Translations under genes and position numbers: made by a program
Shown here: positions 1 through 5,922 of the stretch, one piece after another
Layout: each line of letters opens with the position of its first letter
How positions within the stretch are numbered: position 1 is the stretch's first letter
The notes under the pieces: model-generated
The model's database searches: none
Seen by the model: only the letters and a program-made list of their open reading frames with translations
What the model was told of the DNA's origin: nothing
NCBI GenBank assembly: GCA_016206955.1
Contig: JACQQO010000049.1
Location: 1 to 6,969, forward strand
Direction of reading: 5' to 3'
From: Candidatus Omnitrophota bacterium
GTDB taxonomy: Bacteria > Omnitrophota > Omnitrophia > Omnitrophales > Danuiimicrobiaceae
Length of the DNA stretch: 6,969 nucleotides

Positions 1-93
1 AAACCTATTTTAAAACCGGCTTACGTGGTCCCAAATATTAAAGAGTATCTTGCGCAAAAAAATGAGGAGATGAGTGATGGGCCGACAGGTTGA
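1..93 (+). CDS. C-terminal end of an upstream gene (partial, unidentified)
   Basis: Reading frame 1 stays open from the window edge to a TGA at 91-93 and encodes about 30 residues ending in NEEMSDGPTG. The other two plus frames stop within the first 40 bases. The product is too short to identify. Its stop would lie 17 bases inside the following pilin gene, and the pilin's ribosome binding site (GAGGAG, 64-69) would sit inside this reading frame. The same close overlap is seen between the next genes, so it may be an earlier member of the same operon. It could also be chance open sequence. Confidence 0.45.
   Translation, partial: KPILKPAYVVPNIKEYLAQKNEEMSDGPTG
64..69 (+). promoter_or_regulatory. 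Ribosome binding site of the first pilin gene
   Basis: GAGGAG is a strong Shine-Dalgarno match. It lies 7 bases before ATG 77 and 4 bases before GTG 74, both in the same frame. The 7-base spacing favours ATG 77. Confidence 0.6.
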
Positions 94-547
94 GGTGTTG
101 AAGGGGTACCGAGGTTTTACCTTAATTGAAATTTTGATTGTTGTGGCCATCATTGCCATATTGGCTTTGGCGATTATTCCGAGTTACGTGGGTTTTGATG
201 TGGATGCACGGGTCGTCACTACCAAAAGCAATTTGGCTACGATTCGAAACCGGATTTCGCTTTATCGGGCGAAAGAAGGGAACTATCCCGAGTCGCTTAA
301 AAATCTGCTCGATCAAACCTATTCAGATGCAGGAATTGAAAAACCTTACATCAAACAAATGCCGGGCGAATTAGTTACCGACAAATCAGGTAATAGCACA
401 TTTCGAGATCAATTATCTAAGGATTCTTTCACGAACACAGGCGGATGGGTTTATTTGAAGGACAAGGCCGATATAGTGGTCAACTATAATAAGAAGCTGG
501 ACAAAGCGTGGGAAGACTATGAAGGTCAGAATCCCTCCGAGTGGTAA
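77..547 (+). CDS. GspG/PilE-like type IV pilin or major pseudopilin
   Basis: A prepilin of 156 residues from ATG 77 (157 from GTG 74). A short basic leader ends YRG, followed by mature FTLIE, so the prepilin peptidase should cut after Gly13 and methylate Phe14. The essential Glu5 of the mature protein is present. A hydrophobic helix follows to about residue 38, then the polar helix and a globular domain with the KEGNYPESL and TGGWVYL features common in GspG-like pseudopilins. The mature length of about 143 residues fits GspG and small type IV pilins. No cysteine is present, so the disulfide loop of classical PilA is missing. It is the first complete gene of a cluster with three minor-pilin-like genes and is probably the most abundant subunit. 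It acts in the inner membrane and is polymerised into a periplasmic or surface fibre. Sequence alone does not settle secretion versus pilus. Confidence 0.88.
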   Translation: MGRQVEVLKGYRGFTLIEILIVVAIIAILALAIIPSYVGFDVDARVVTTKSNLATIRNRISLYRAKEGNYPESLKNLLDQTYSDAGIEKPYIKQMPGELVTDKSGNSTFRDQLSKDSFTNTGGWVYLKDKADIVVNYNKKLDKAWEDYEGQNPSEW

Positions 548-899
548 GCCTCATGACGAACGCGCTTCTATCCTGATTGTTTGTCTCATCATCCTAAGCA
601 CTCTGACTGTTTATGGGGGAGTGCTTGTCAGCCTTGTTTATGAGCGCTCGCTCAATGTGGAAATGGAAGTGAATCGACTTCAGTCGTTGTATCTTGCCGA
701 AGCGGGTTTAGCCAAAGCGCTTTATGAAGTCAAATCCCAAATCGATGTGAATGGCGATGGGCTCGGCACGATTCCTCAGACCAAATTGGGAAATGGGATT
801 TATTCGGCTGTTCACGATACCGGAACCCTATCGATTACAGGGATTGGTAAGGTAAATGAAATTGAGCGGAAAGTTCGAGTTAAATATGAAGGCATTTAA
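519..899 (+). CDS. PilX/GspK-like minor pilin
   Basis: A small membrane-anchored protein of 126 residues. After a 16-residue polar leader (PHDERA) comes a hydrophobic segment at about 17-41, then a helix containing SLYLAEAGLAKAL at 57-69. This AEAGL helix is typical of PilX N-terminal-domain proteins and is found in minor pilin operons. The usual GFTLIE cleavage motif is absent: the helix begins ASILIV and has no Glu at mature position 5, as tolerated in some GspK and PilX subunits. Residues 76-81 read DVNGDG, which resembles a calcium-binding loop. The start at ATG 519 overlaps the previous gene by 29 bases. The only upstream purine run is GGAAG at 511-515, close to the ATG, so translation may depend on coupling. 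No other ATG in frame precedes the hydrophobic segment. Likely role: a tip or priming subunit of the pseudopilus. Confidence 0.75.
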   Translation: MKVRIPPSGKPHDERASILIVCLIILSTLTVYGGVLVSLVYERSLNVEMEVNRLQSLYLAEAGLAKALYEVKSQIDVNGDGLGTIPQTKLGNGIYSAVHDTGTLSITGIGKVNEIERKVRVKYEGI

Positions 900-1281
900 T
901 TCCGCAGGGTTTACCTATATTGAGATGTTGATCGTGGTAACGCTGGTTGGTCTTTGTTTTGTGCCTCTTCTTCAGATGTTTGCGCAATCCGTAGATGAAG
1001 TAGAACAATATAGTGATTTGGGTACTGCGCTTCAGCTCGGCCGTGAGGCGATGGAATCAGTTAAAAATTTGCGTTTTACCGAAGCCCAAATTGAATCCCA
1101 GCAGACAGTTTGGGCCCCTTCCTTAAAGGAACCGCCCTTGGAATTAAATCAAAAAAATTGGAGAGTCAAGCGTACGGCGGTCGAGCGTACAAACCCTCTT
1201 GAAGTTCATGTTTATGTATTTCGAGCGGAAGATTTGGACCGTCCACTCATGGAGTTCGCCTCACTCATTGAGGATCTGTGA
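886..1281 (+). CDS. GspI/PilV-like minor pseudopilin
   Basis: From ATG 886 the product is 131 residues: leader MKAFNSAG, then mature FTYIEMLIVV with Glu5 in place, hydrophobic to about residue 33. The helix that follows contains LQLGREAMESVKNLRF, the kind of segment seen in GspI/PilV-like minor subunits. An ATG at 856 in the same frame would give a 17-residue leader. I prefer 886 because its 8-residue leader is typical and the overlap with the preceding gene drops to 14 bases, though neither start has a strong Shine-Dalgarno sequence. The stop overlaps the next start in a GTGA arrangement at 1278-1281, which indicates translational coupling. Expected role: part of the tip complex together with the larger J/W-like protein encoded next. 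Confidence 0.82.
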   Translation: MKAFNSAGFTYIEMLIVVTLVGLCFVPLLQMFAQSVDEVEQYSDLGTALQLGREAMESVKNLRFTEAQIESQQTVWAPSLKEPPLELNQKNWRVKRTAVERTNPLEVHVYVFRAEDLDRPLMEFASLIEDL

Positions 1282-2486
1282 AATCGAAAAAAGGACTGAC
1301 CTTAATTGAGGTGATGGTTGCCATTTCGATTGCAGCCATCTTGACCATTGGGATTGAACGGCTTCTGGAAGCCGCGCTTTCTTCGTGGGGAATTGCGCTT
1401 GAAGAAGTTTCTCTTTCAAGACTTTCCGAGGATACGATGCAGCGAATCATGGAAGGGGATTATCAATTTTCGGGTTTGCGGGATGCCGTAGAACTTATAG
1501 ACGTTCAAGAAAATTCAGTAACATTTGTGCCGATGTGGACGGAGGTGTTTGAAACCTTACCGAAGGACGGGAAATTTCATTTGAAGAAACGGATCCGGCC
1601 CGGTGCACCTCCGCCAATCAGCGAAATCAAATTTAAAGGTTCCTCGGATTTTTTGGTTTACCCCGTTACCGTTAAGGGAGGAAGCGGCGGCAGCGATCAA
1701 TATGTTGAATTTGGGTTTCCACTCAAAGCCGGTGCTGTTGTTCGATTCAACTATCATCCCGATACCAAATTTCACCCGGAGCTGGCCATGCGGTATGAGT
1801 GGGATTCTAAGTCGGGGAAAATCAGCCGATTCTACAATAAAACGGTTACCGATTTTAGCCTACGGGATGAGTCCGTAAAAATAACGTCGGTCGAATTTTT
1901 GTATTTGGATGGCAGTAACCAGGTTGTTGATATCGGAGGGAAGAAACTTTCAAAGGCAAACGCGCTCATTCGGATCAGTTCAGTCAGAATCAATCTCGAG
2001 CTGCGCGGCAAACAATTGACCAAAAGAGCTATTTCTTTGGTGAACTTACGGGCGCTTGGCAAGGGAGGGCAAGGCGTCATTTTGGCCAAGGACCTTGAAA
2101 TTCCGCTTCCGGACAGCAAACAGATTCGCTTGTTGCAGCTGATCAATTTTACGGGAGTTCAAGAAGATCAGATGATCGAGCTTAAAGTAACTCAATTTCG
2201 ATCAAGTCAAGTATGGCATTTGAAGCTTTATTTAGGAGCTGAGGGAGCGATTCCAGTTTTAAGACGTCTTGAGGTTTTCTATCCCAGAGGTGAGTTGGTT
2301 TTTGAGGGGGAGGATCCGGTCTCTCTCGAGAGCGGTTTTGATCTATTATCCTTGGGAACCGGAGGCTATTATGATTACGACGATGACGAGGGGGTAAGCG
2401 ACAAGGTGAAATTCGAGGGGACGCAAGTCAACTTGTCTGTGGTGCGCAGCGACCCGGAAGGGGTTACGTTGATCGTCCGGCCATGA
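1278..2486 (+). CDS. Large GspJ/PilW-like minor pseudopilin with C-terminal extension
   Basis: A prepilin of 402 residues starting at GTG 1278, with GAGGA at 1270-1274 just upstream. The leader is only six residues (KSKKG) and is followed by LTLIEVMVAISIAA, with mature Glu5 at residue 11 and Leu instead of Phe at mature +1. The first 260 residues look like a J/W-type subunit: helix, then a beta-rich region ending near the segment SLVNLRALGKG, where such proteins usually finish. About 140 further residues follow, ending in an acidic aromatic patch, YYDYDDDEG at 364-372, and a last beta-like stretch (TLIVRP). GspJ is commonly about 200 residues and PilW 250-350, so this is long. The stop overlaps the next gene (ATGA, 2483-2486). 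I infer a tip subunit with an extra domain, possibly binding a metal or a partner. The family is clear; the role of the extension is unknown. Confidence 0.8.
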   Translation: MKSKKGLTLIEVMVAISIAAILTIGIERLLEAALSSWGIALEEVSLSRLSEDTMQRIMEGDYQFSGLRDAVELIDVQENSVTFVPMWTEVFETLPKDGKFHLKKRIRPGAPPPISEIKFKGSSDFLVYPVTVKGGSGGSDQYVEFGFPLKAGAVVRFNYHPDTKFHPELAMRYEWDSKSGKISRFYNKTVTDFSLRDESVKITSVEFLYLDGSNQVVDIGGKKLSKANALIRISSVRINLELRGKQLTKRAISLVNLRALGKGGQGVILAKDLEIPLPDSKQIRLLQLINFTGVQEDQMIELKVTQFRSSQVWHLKLYLGAEGAIPVLRRLEVFYPRGELVFEGEDPVSLESGFDLLSLGTGGYYDYDDDEGVSDKVKFEGTQVNLSVVRSDPEGVTLIVRP

Positions 2487-3136
2487 TTATGATACGTAGC
2501 GTTGGGGTATTTGTTCTGATTTGTTGGATGTTTTTTATGGTGTGCCCACAACTTCAGGCAAAGGAAACACAGGACGGAGAGCAAGCGCTTAAAAAACTGA
2601 CGAAAAAAATGATTGGAGAGGTATTCCAAGATTTTGTCGCGATTGACACCGGGGTGGTCAAAGATGGCGAGCAAATTCCACTTCCAAATTATGGTGATGG
2701 CACTCAAGCAGACAGAAAAGAATGTCATTATTTTGTTTCTCCACATGAAATTACCACCTCGATGTCCGATGTGTCCAATACGGGGGGCGTTTATTACATT
2801 CATTGCAGCGTCGATTCTAACGGCGTTGCTCGCATTTCGTTTAAGAAGCAAGGGGTTTCTGGAACTCCAGATTACGACATTGCGGTAGATGCGGGGTATA
2901 AGTCCTTACAAGAACATTACGAGAGAAATCGAATCTCCGGGTTAGGTGGAGAAACAGGTCGCGAAATTGTTCCGGAAAAAGCTGCAGGAATCCAGTTCGA
3001 AATGATGAAAGGGATCCAAAAGCGTTTATCGGTGAATTACTTGGTTGTGGCTATCAGGTCGATTTCGCAAGAGAGCCCCTCTCAAAAGCCTTCTCCTCCC
3101 GCCAGCGAAAACCGAAGGCCTGGCATTATTCCATAA
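2483..3136 (+). CDS. Secreted protein of unknown function, last gene of the pilin cluster
   Basis: I do not recognise the family. The 217-residue product begins with a signal-peptide-like segment: Met-rich start with Arg5, hydrophobic core about 7-22, and a likely signal peptidase I site after LQA at 24-26. It has no lipobox and no second membrane segment. The mature protein has two cysteines, Cys81 and Cys108, bracketing a region with GGVYYIHCSV at 101-110, which could form a disulfide in the periplasm. The tail from about residue 197 is rich in Pro and Ser and probably disordered. ATG 2483 overlaps the stop of the large minor pilin by 4 bases, so the two are probably translated together. 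An alternative ATG lies at 2489. Position suggests a periplasmic or exported partner or substrate of the pseudopilus, but that rests only on context. Confidence 0.7.
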   Translation: MIMIRSVGVFVLICWMFFMVCPQLQAKETQDGEQALKKLTKKMIGEVFQDFVAIDTGVVKDGEQIPLPNYGDGTQADRKECHYFVSPHEITTSMSDVSNTGGVYYIHCSVDSNGVARISFKKQGVSGTPDYDIAVDAGYKSLQEHYERNRISGLGGETGREIVPEKAAGIQFEMMKGIQKRLSVNYLVVAIRSISQESPSQKPSPPASENRRPGIIP

Positions 3137-3220
3137 TTTTCAATGGGTTGGACAAGTCACTTTGTTCAGGCCGATGTTTTTTCTCTGTACTCCAGGTAAG
3201 GTTTTCGGTATTCTTTTTCC

Positions 3221-4186
3221 ATGAAGCGCCTCATTGCAGGTTTCGATATCGGCGGCACTAAAATTTCGGTTAGCCTCGGAACGGAAAGCGGAAAAATCCT
3301 AGGGAAAAAAATTTTTCCTTCCGCACGCGGCAGACAAGTCAAAGAATCCGTTCGTCAACTTAAGTCTGCACTTTCTGCACTTTTGGAAGAGTCTGGATTT
3401 GGCAGGAGGCATCTTCTCGGTATTGGAGTAGCTGTTCCCGGGGCAGTCGATCCGCGCCGCGAGGGCGTTTTGAAATCGCCGAATTTGCCTTCTTGGGAAG
3501 GCTTTCCTCTCAAAAGAGTATTGTTTAAAGAATTTCAAGTTCCAGTTTGGATTGAAAACGACGCCAATGCCGCTGCGCTCGGAGAGCAGTATTTCGGATC
3601 CGGCCGCGGAATCGATCATTTTTTGTATCTAACCATCAGTACCGGAATCGGTTCTGGAATCGTTGCAAACGATTCATTATTGCGTGGGGCGAGCGGTTTG
3701 GCGGGCGAAGTCGGCCACATGACAGTTGTGCAAAATGGACTTCTTTGCCCCTGTGGCAAGCGAGGTTGTCTTGAGGCTTATAGCAGTGGTACGGCCATTG
3801 CGAATTACGTCAGAACGGCTCTACGCAACGGTGCCAAGTCCCGATTTTTTCGAAACATCAAGTTGAGTGAAATTACAGGTAGATTGGTGAGTGAAGCCGC
3901 CCGAACTTCCAAGGACCCTCTGGCCATTCAAGCTAGAAGGACGGCGGCCGATTTCTTAGGTATAGGATTGGCGAATTTGATCAATATCTTTAATCCCCAG
4001 AGGATTATTTTGGGCGGTGGGGTTATGGAGCATGTGGAGTATTTTTGGACTCCGATGATGAAAGCCGTCCGGCGCGAAGCGTGGCCTTTGTCTTTACGTG
4101 CCTGTACGGTTGTGAGGTCACCATTAGGAACCGAAGTAGGTGATTTAGGCGCTATCGCGATTGTTCTGGACCAGATGCGCCCGTAG
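3221..4186 (+). CDS. ROK-family sugar kinase (glucokinase-like)
   Basis: A 321-residue cytoplasmic kinase that should phosphorylate a hexose such as glucose or N-acetylglucosamine using ATP. Visible motifs: phosphate-binding FDIGGTK at 8-14; sugar-binding and catalytic IENDANAAALGE at 111-122 with Asp114 as catalytic base; STGIGSGI at 140-147; GEVGHM at 162-167; the ROK zinc site from His166 and CPCGKRGCLE at 176-185 with Cys176, Cys178 and Cys183; and the adenosine loop ILGGGV at 263-268. Length is typical and no key residue is missing. Substrate cannot be fixed from sequence, though the EVGH and ExY arrangement fits glucokinase-type ROK proteins. The start gives the usual family N terminus, yet no Shine-Dalgarno sequence lies within 15 bases; AGGTAAGG at 3194-3201 is too far upstream. 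The stop codon TAG lies inside the following tRNA gene. Confidence 0.93.
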   Translation: MKRLIAGFDIGGTKISVSLGTESGKILGKKIFPSARGRQVKESVRQLKSALSALLEESGFGRRHLLGIGVAVPGAVDPRREGVLKSPNLPSWEGFPLKRVLFKEFQVPVWIENDANAAALGEQYFGSGRGIDHFLYLTISTGIGSGIVANDSLLRGASGLAGEVGHMTVVQNGLLCPCGKRGCLEAYSSGTAIANYVRTALRNGAKSRFFRNIKLSEITGRLVSEAARTSKDPLAIQARRTAADFLGIGLANLINIFNPQRIILGGGVMEHVEYFWTPMMKAVRREAWPLSLRACTVVRSPLGTEVGDLGAIAIVLDQMRP

Positions 4187-4250
4187 CTCAATTGGATAGA
4201 GTGACAGGCTTCGAACCTGTAGGTTCCGAGTTCGATCCTCGGCGGGCGCG
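4177..4250 (+). tRNA. tRNA-Arg (anticodon TCG)
   Basis: A full cloverleaf of 74 bases. Acceptor stem GCGCCCG (4177-4183) pairs with CGGGCGC (4243-4249), and G4250 is the discriminator. The D arm is 4186-4202 with loop AATTGGATA. The anticodon stem ACAGG/CCTGT (4204-4208, 4216-4220) encloses loop CTTCGAA with anticodon TCG at 4211-4213. The T arm CCGAG/CTCGG encloses TTCGATC. The 3' CCA is not encoded. The gene overlaps the last 10 bases of the kinase gene: the conserved U8-A9-G10 forms the kinase stop codon. No separate promoter is evident, so it may be processed from the kinase transcript or use a promoter inside that gene. Confidence 0.97.
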
Positions 4251-4269
4251 GGTTACCTGAAAGGAAAAG

Positions 4270-5079
4270 ATGCGAAAGAAAATTATTTTTCTTTTGATTT
4301 TTGTGCATCTGGCAGGCTGTGCTCACCAAAACAAAACCATCACCGATTCTTCCCAATATTCCAAAGTTGAGCTTGAATTAGGCGAATCCATCCATCATCG
4401 GATTCTTCAAACCATCCCTATTTATTCCGAGCAAGAGTTAAATCGTTATGTTCAAACGATCGGTCAAAATATTGCTCAAGCAGCTCATCGTCGGGATCTA
4501 TCTTATCGGTTTGTCATTTTGGCGGACGATCGGATTTATGCAACGTACGCTCCCGGAGGTTATGTCTATATCACAACAGGATTTTTTAAATTTTTGACGA
4601 GTGAAATCGAGTTGGCTGGTGTTTTGGCCCACGAAATAGGACGTCTTCAATATAAAGACCCTCGATTTTCGAAAGTGAAGAAGGCGTTTGATTTATTTCT
4701 ACGTACCGGGAGTTTGGTAGGGCCCGCGTTTGGTAATATCGGAGTGCTTTCCATTGTGGGACTTGCCATCATTTCAAATTTCACAAACGGCGAAAAATCC
4801 ATTACCACCCAAACCTGCGATGCCGACAGAAGAGCCCTTCGTTACTTAGTCGAAAGCGGTTACGATCCTCAAGGCCTGTTAGATTCCATTAGACGAATGA
4901 CTGATACCAAATCGTCTTACCGGGCCTATCTCTATGATTATCTTCAATCCCATCCGATTTCCCCGCGACGTTTGAGAAAATTAGATCTGGAATTTCTTAA
5001 ACTCCCGCTTGAGAATAAACAGTTTAATTCCCGCCGAAGCGAGTTTTTGAGCCTCACGGAGTCGGTTCGAAGTAAATAA
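4270..5079 (+). CDS. M48-family metalloprotease-like lipoprotein with degenerate zinc motif
   Basis: A 269-residue lipoprotein. The signal sequence ends in lipobox LAGC, so Cys17 should be lipidated. The rest follows the periplasmic M48 family (compare the E. coli lipoproteins LoiP and YcaL in size and layout): YAPGGYVYITTGFF at 93-106, ELAGVLAHEIGR at 114-125, CDADRRAL at 183-190 and SHPISPRRLRKL at 227-238. Functional M48 enzymes have HExxH plus a downstream Glu as zinc ligands. Here His121 and Glu122 are kept, but the second His is Arg125 (CGT) and the usual EADR Glu is Asp184. Two of three zinc ligands are thus altered, so protease activity is doubtful; a binding, chaperone or regulatory role is possible. 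AAGGAA at 4261-4266 serves as ribosome binding site. The gene begins 19 bases after the tRNA and converges with the PilZ gene. The fold assignment is firm; activity is uncertain. Confidence 0.87.
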   Translation: MRKKIIFLLIFVHLAGCAHQNKTITDSSQYSKVELELGESIHHRILQTIPIYSEQELNRYVQTIGQNIAQAAHRRDLSYRFVILADDRIYATYAPGGYVYITTGFFKFLTSEIELAGVLAHEIGRLQYKDPRFSKVKKAFDLFLRTGSLVGPAFGNIGVLSIVGLAIISNFTNGEKSITTQTCDADRRALRYLVESGYDPQGLLDSIRRMTDTKSSYRAYLYDYLQSHPISPRRLRKLDLEFLKLPLENKQFNSRRSEFLSLTESVRSK

Positions 5080-5081
5080 CC

Positions 5082-5109
5082 TGTCATTCCCACGAAAGCG
5101 GGGGTGACA
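5082..5109 (+). repeat. GAAA-capped hairpin between convergent genes
   Basis: An imperfect palindrome runs from TGTCATTCCC to GGGGGTGACA, with inner CGAAAG giving a GNRA-type GAAA loop. There are 12 pairs (two of them G-T) with one A-C mismatch near the loop. It fills the gap between the convergent lipoprotein and PilZ stops almost exactly. It resembles the short dispersed TCATTCCCGCGAAAGCGGGAATG-like repeats of many bacterial genomes. No T tract follows on either strand, so it is not a classical intrinsic terminator, though it may protect or end both transcripts. Confidence 0.55.
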
Positions 5110-5922
5110 TTAGGGAAGTTCAGGGAGGCGGCCTAGGCCGATGATATCATCCAGCGTAATTTCAATGGCGGCCATTTCGGCGCGTTTTTGATTCAGAAAT
5201 TGAGTTATATCCAGTGCCACAGATTCATTCATTTTCGTAAATTCCAATCCATGAAACCGGACATTCTGGCCGTTGTGGATTTTTTGGGCAGAATATTTCA
5301 CAAGTCCGCTGAGGGAAACGCTTTGTTTTTCTGTAAGGCAAAGTTTCAATTTTAATTCCTGTTCTTTTTTGAATTCAAAGTTGGCAATAAGGCATAAGCC
5401 GCCTTCAGAAAGATCATAGATTTGAGTTTGGATCAGCATATCTTGATTGAAGCCCACTTCTACGCGAAGCGGAATTTTAAGACGGGCAAAAGATCGACGC
5501 TCGATAGCTCCTGCTTGTGACAGCGCCGTTAAGCTTGAAAAATCAAGTTCTTGAGCCATTTGTTCCGCCGCCCAATCCATAATAAAGGTATTAAACCAAT
5601 CACGGCCTTCTTGTTTCATAAATGTGAATTTAACGCCGTGGATAAAGGCAGATGCTTCACGGCTGTTCCAGACGACCTCCCCTTGCGCCTCTATTTTTTT
5701 ATTCTTAATGTTCAAAAAAAGCCTGAGGCAGGTTCCAACTTCAAGACAAACTCCGTCTTCAATACAGATACCTCCACGGGATAAACTTCGGATCTTGATG
5801 GAGCGTGAAAGGCCATTTTTATCCTGATATCTGGCTCTTAAAGAAGTTGGAACAGGTAACGCTTTTTCATCACGCGCTTCAGGCGCATTTTCCCATTGAA
5901 TCTCGTCCATAAACGATTCCAT
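5110..5922 (-). CDS. Tandem PilZ-domain protein (putative c-di-GMP receptor)
   Basis: A soluble 270-residue protein with two PilZ-like domains. Domain 1, about 24-115, has the beta-barrel pattern SLRARYQ...IRSLSRGGICIE but lacks the first acidic residue of the D/NxSxxG motif and has no clear RxxxR pair. Domain 2, about 141-245, has both hallmarks: ERRSFARLKI (Arg142, Arg143, Arg147) and YDLSEGG (Asp170, Ser172, Gly175). Domain 2 should therefore bind cyclic di-GMP while domain 1 is more likely structural, an arrangement like YcgR-type proteins. There is no membrane segment. The gene is downstream of the acyltransferase gene on the same strand and overlaps its end by 44 bases with ATG 5922. 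A second in-frame ATG at 5908-5910 has a weak GGAA upstream and may be the true start. Context suggests it senses c-di-GMP and acts with the acyltransferase. Confidence 0.85.
   Translation of the reverse strand: MESFMDEIQWENAPEARDEKALPVPTSLRARYQDKNGLSRSIKIRSLSRGGICIEDGVCLEVGTCLRLFLNIKNKKIEAQGEVVWNSREASAFIHGVKFTFMKQEGRDWFNTFIMDWAAEQMAQELDFSSLTALSQAGAIERRSFARLKIPLRVEVGFNQDMLIQTQIYDLSEGGLCLIANFEFKKEQELKLKLCLTEKQSVSLSGLVKYSAQKIHNGQNVRFHGLEFTKMNESVALDITQFLNQKRAEMAAIEITLDDIIGLGRLPELP

Noticed and set aside
1832..2146. 104-codon minus-strand frame
   Set aside because: It falls wholly inside the large minor pilin gene and has no supporting start signal or motif.
2375..2851. 158-codon open frame on the minus strand
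   Set aside because: It lies antisense across the end of the large minor pilin gene and the secreted protein gene, both of which have clear signals and coupled starts. Its product shows no recognisable motif.
3148..3176. TTGGAC as a -35 element for the kinase gene
   Set aside because: No acceptable -10 hexamer is found at 16-18 bases; the sequence there is CCGATG or close to it.
4177..4269. Integration site of a mobile element at the tRNA
   Set aside because: No repeated tRNA 3' end, integrase or base-composition shift is seen downstream; the adjacent gene begins 19 bases later.
3928..4356. 142-codon minus-strand frame across the tRNA
   Set aside because: It is antisense to the kinase end, the tRNA-Arg and the lipoprotein start. 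The PRIELGT-like segment is the familiar artefact of translating the reverse of a tRNA gene.
5082..5109. Classical Rho-independent terminator
   Set aside because: The stem is good, but no run of T follows on either strand, so I list it as a hairpin repeat.
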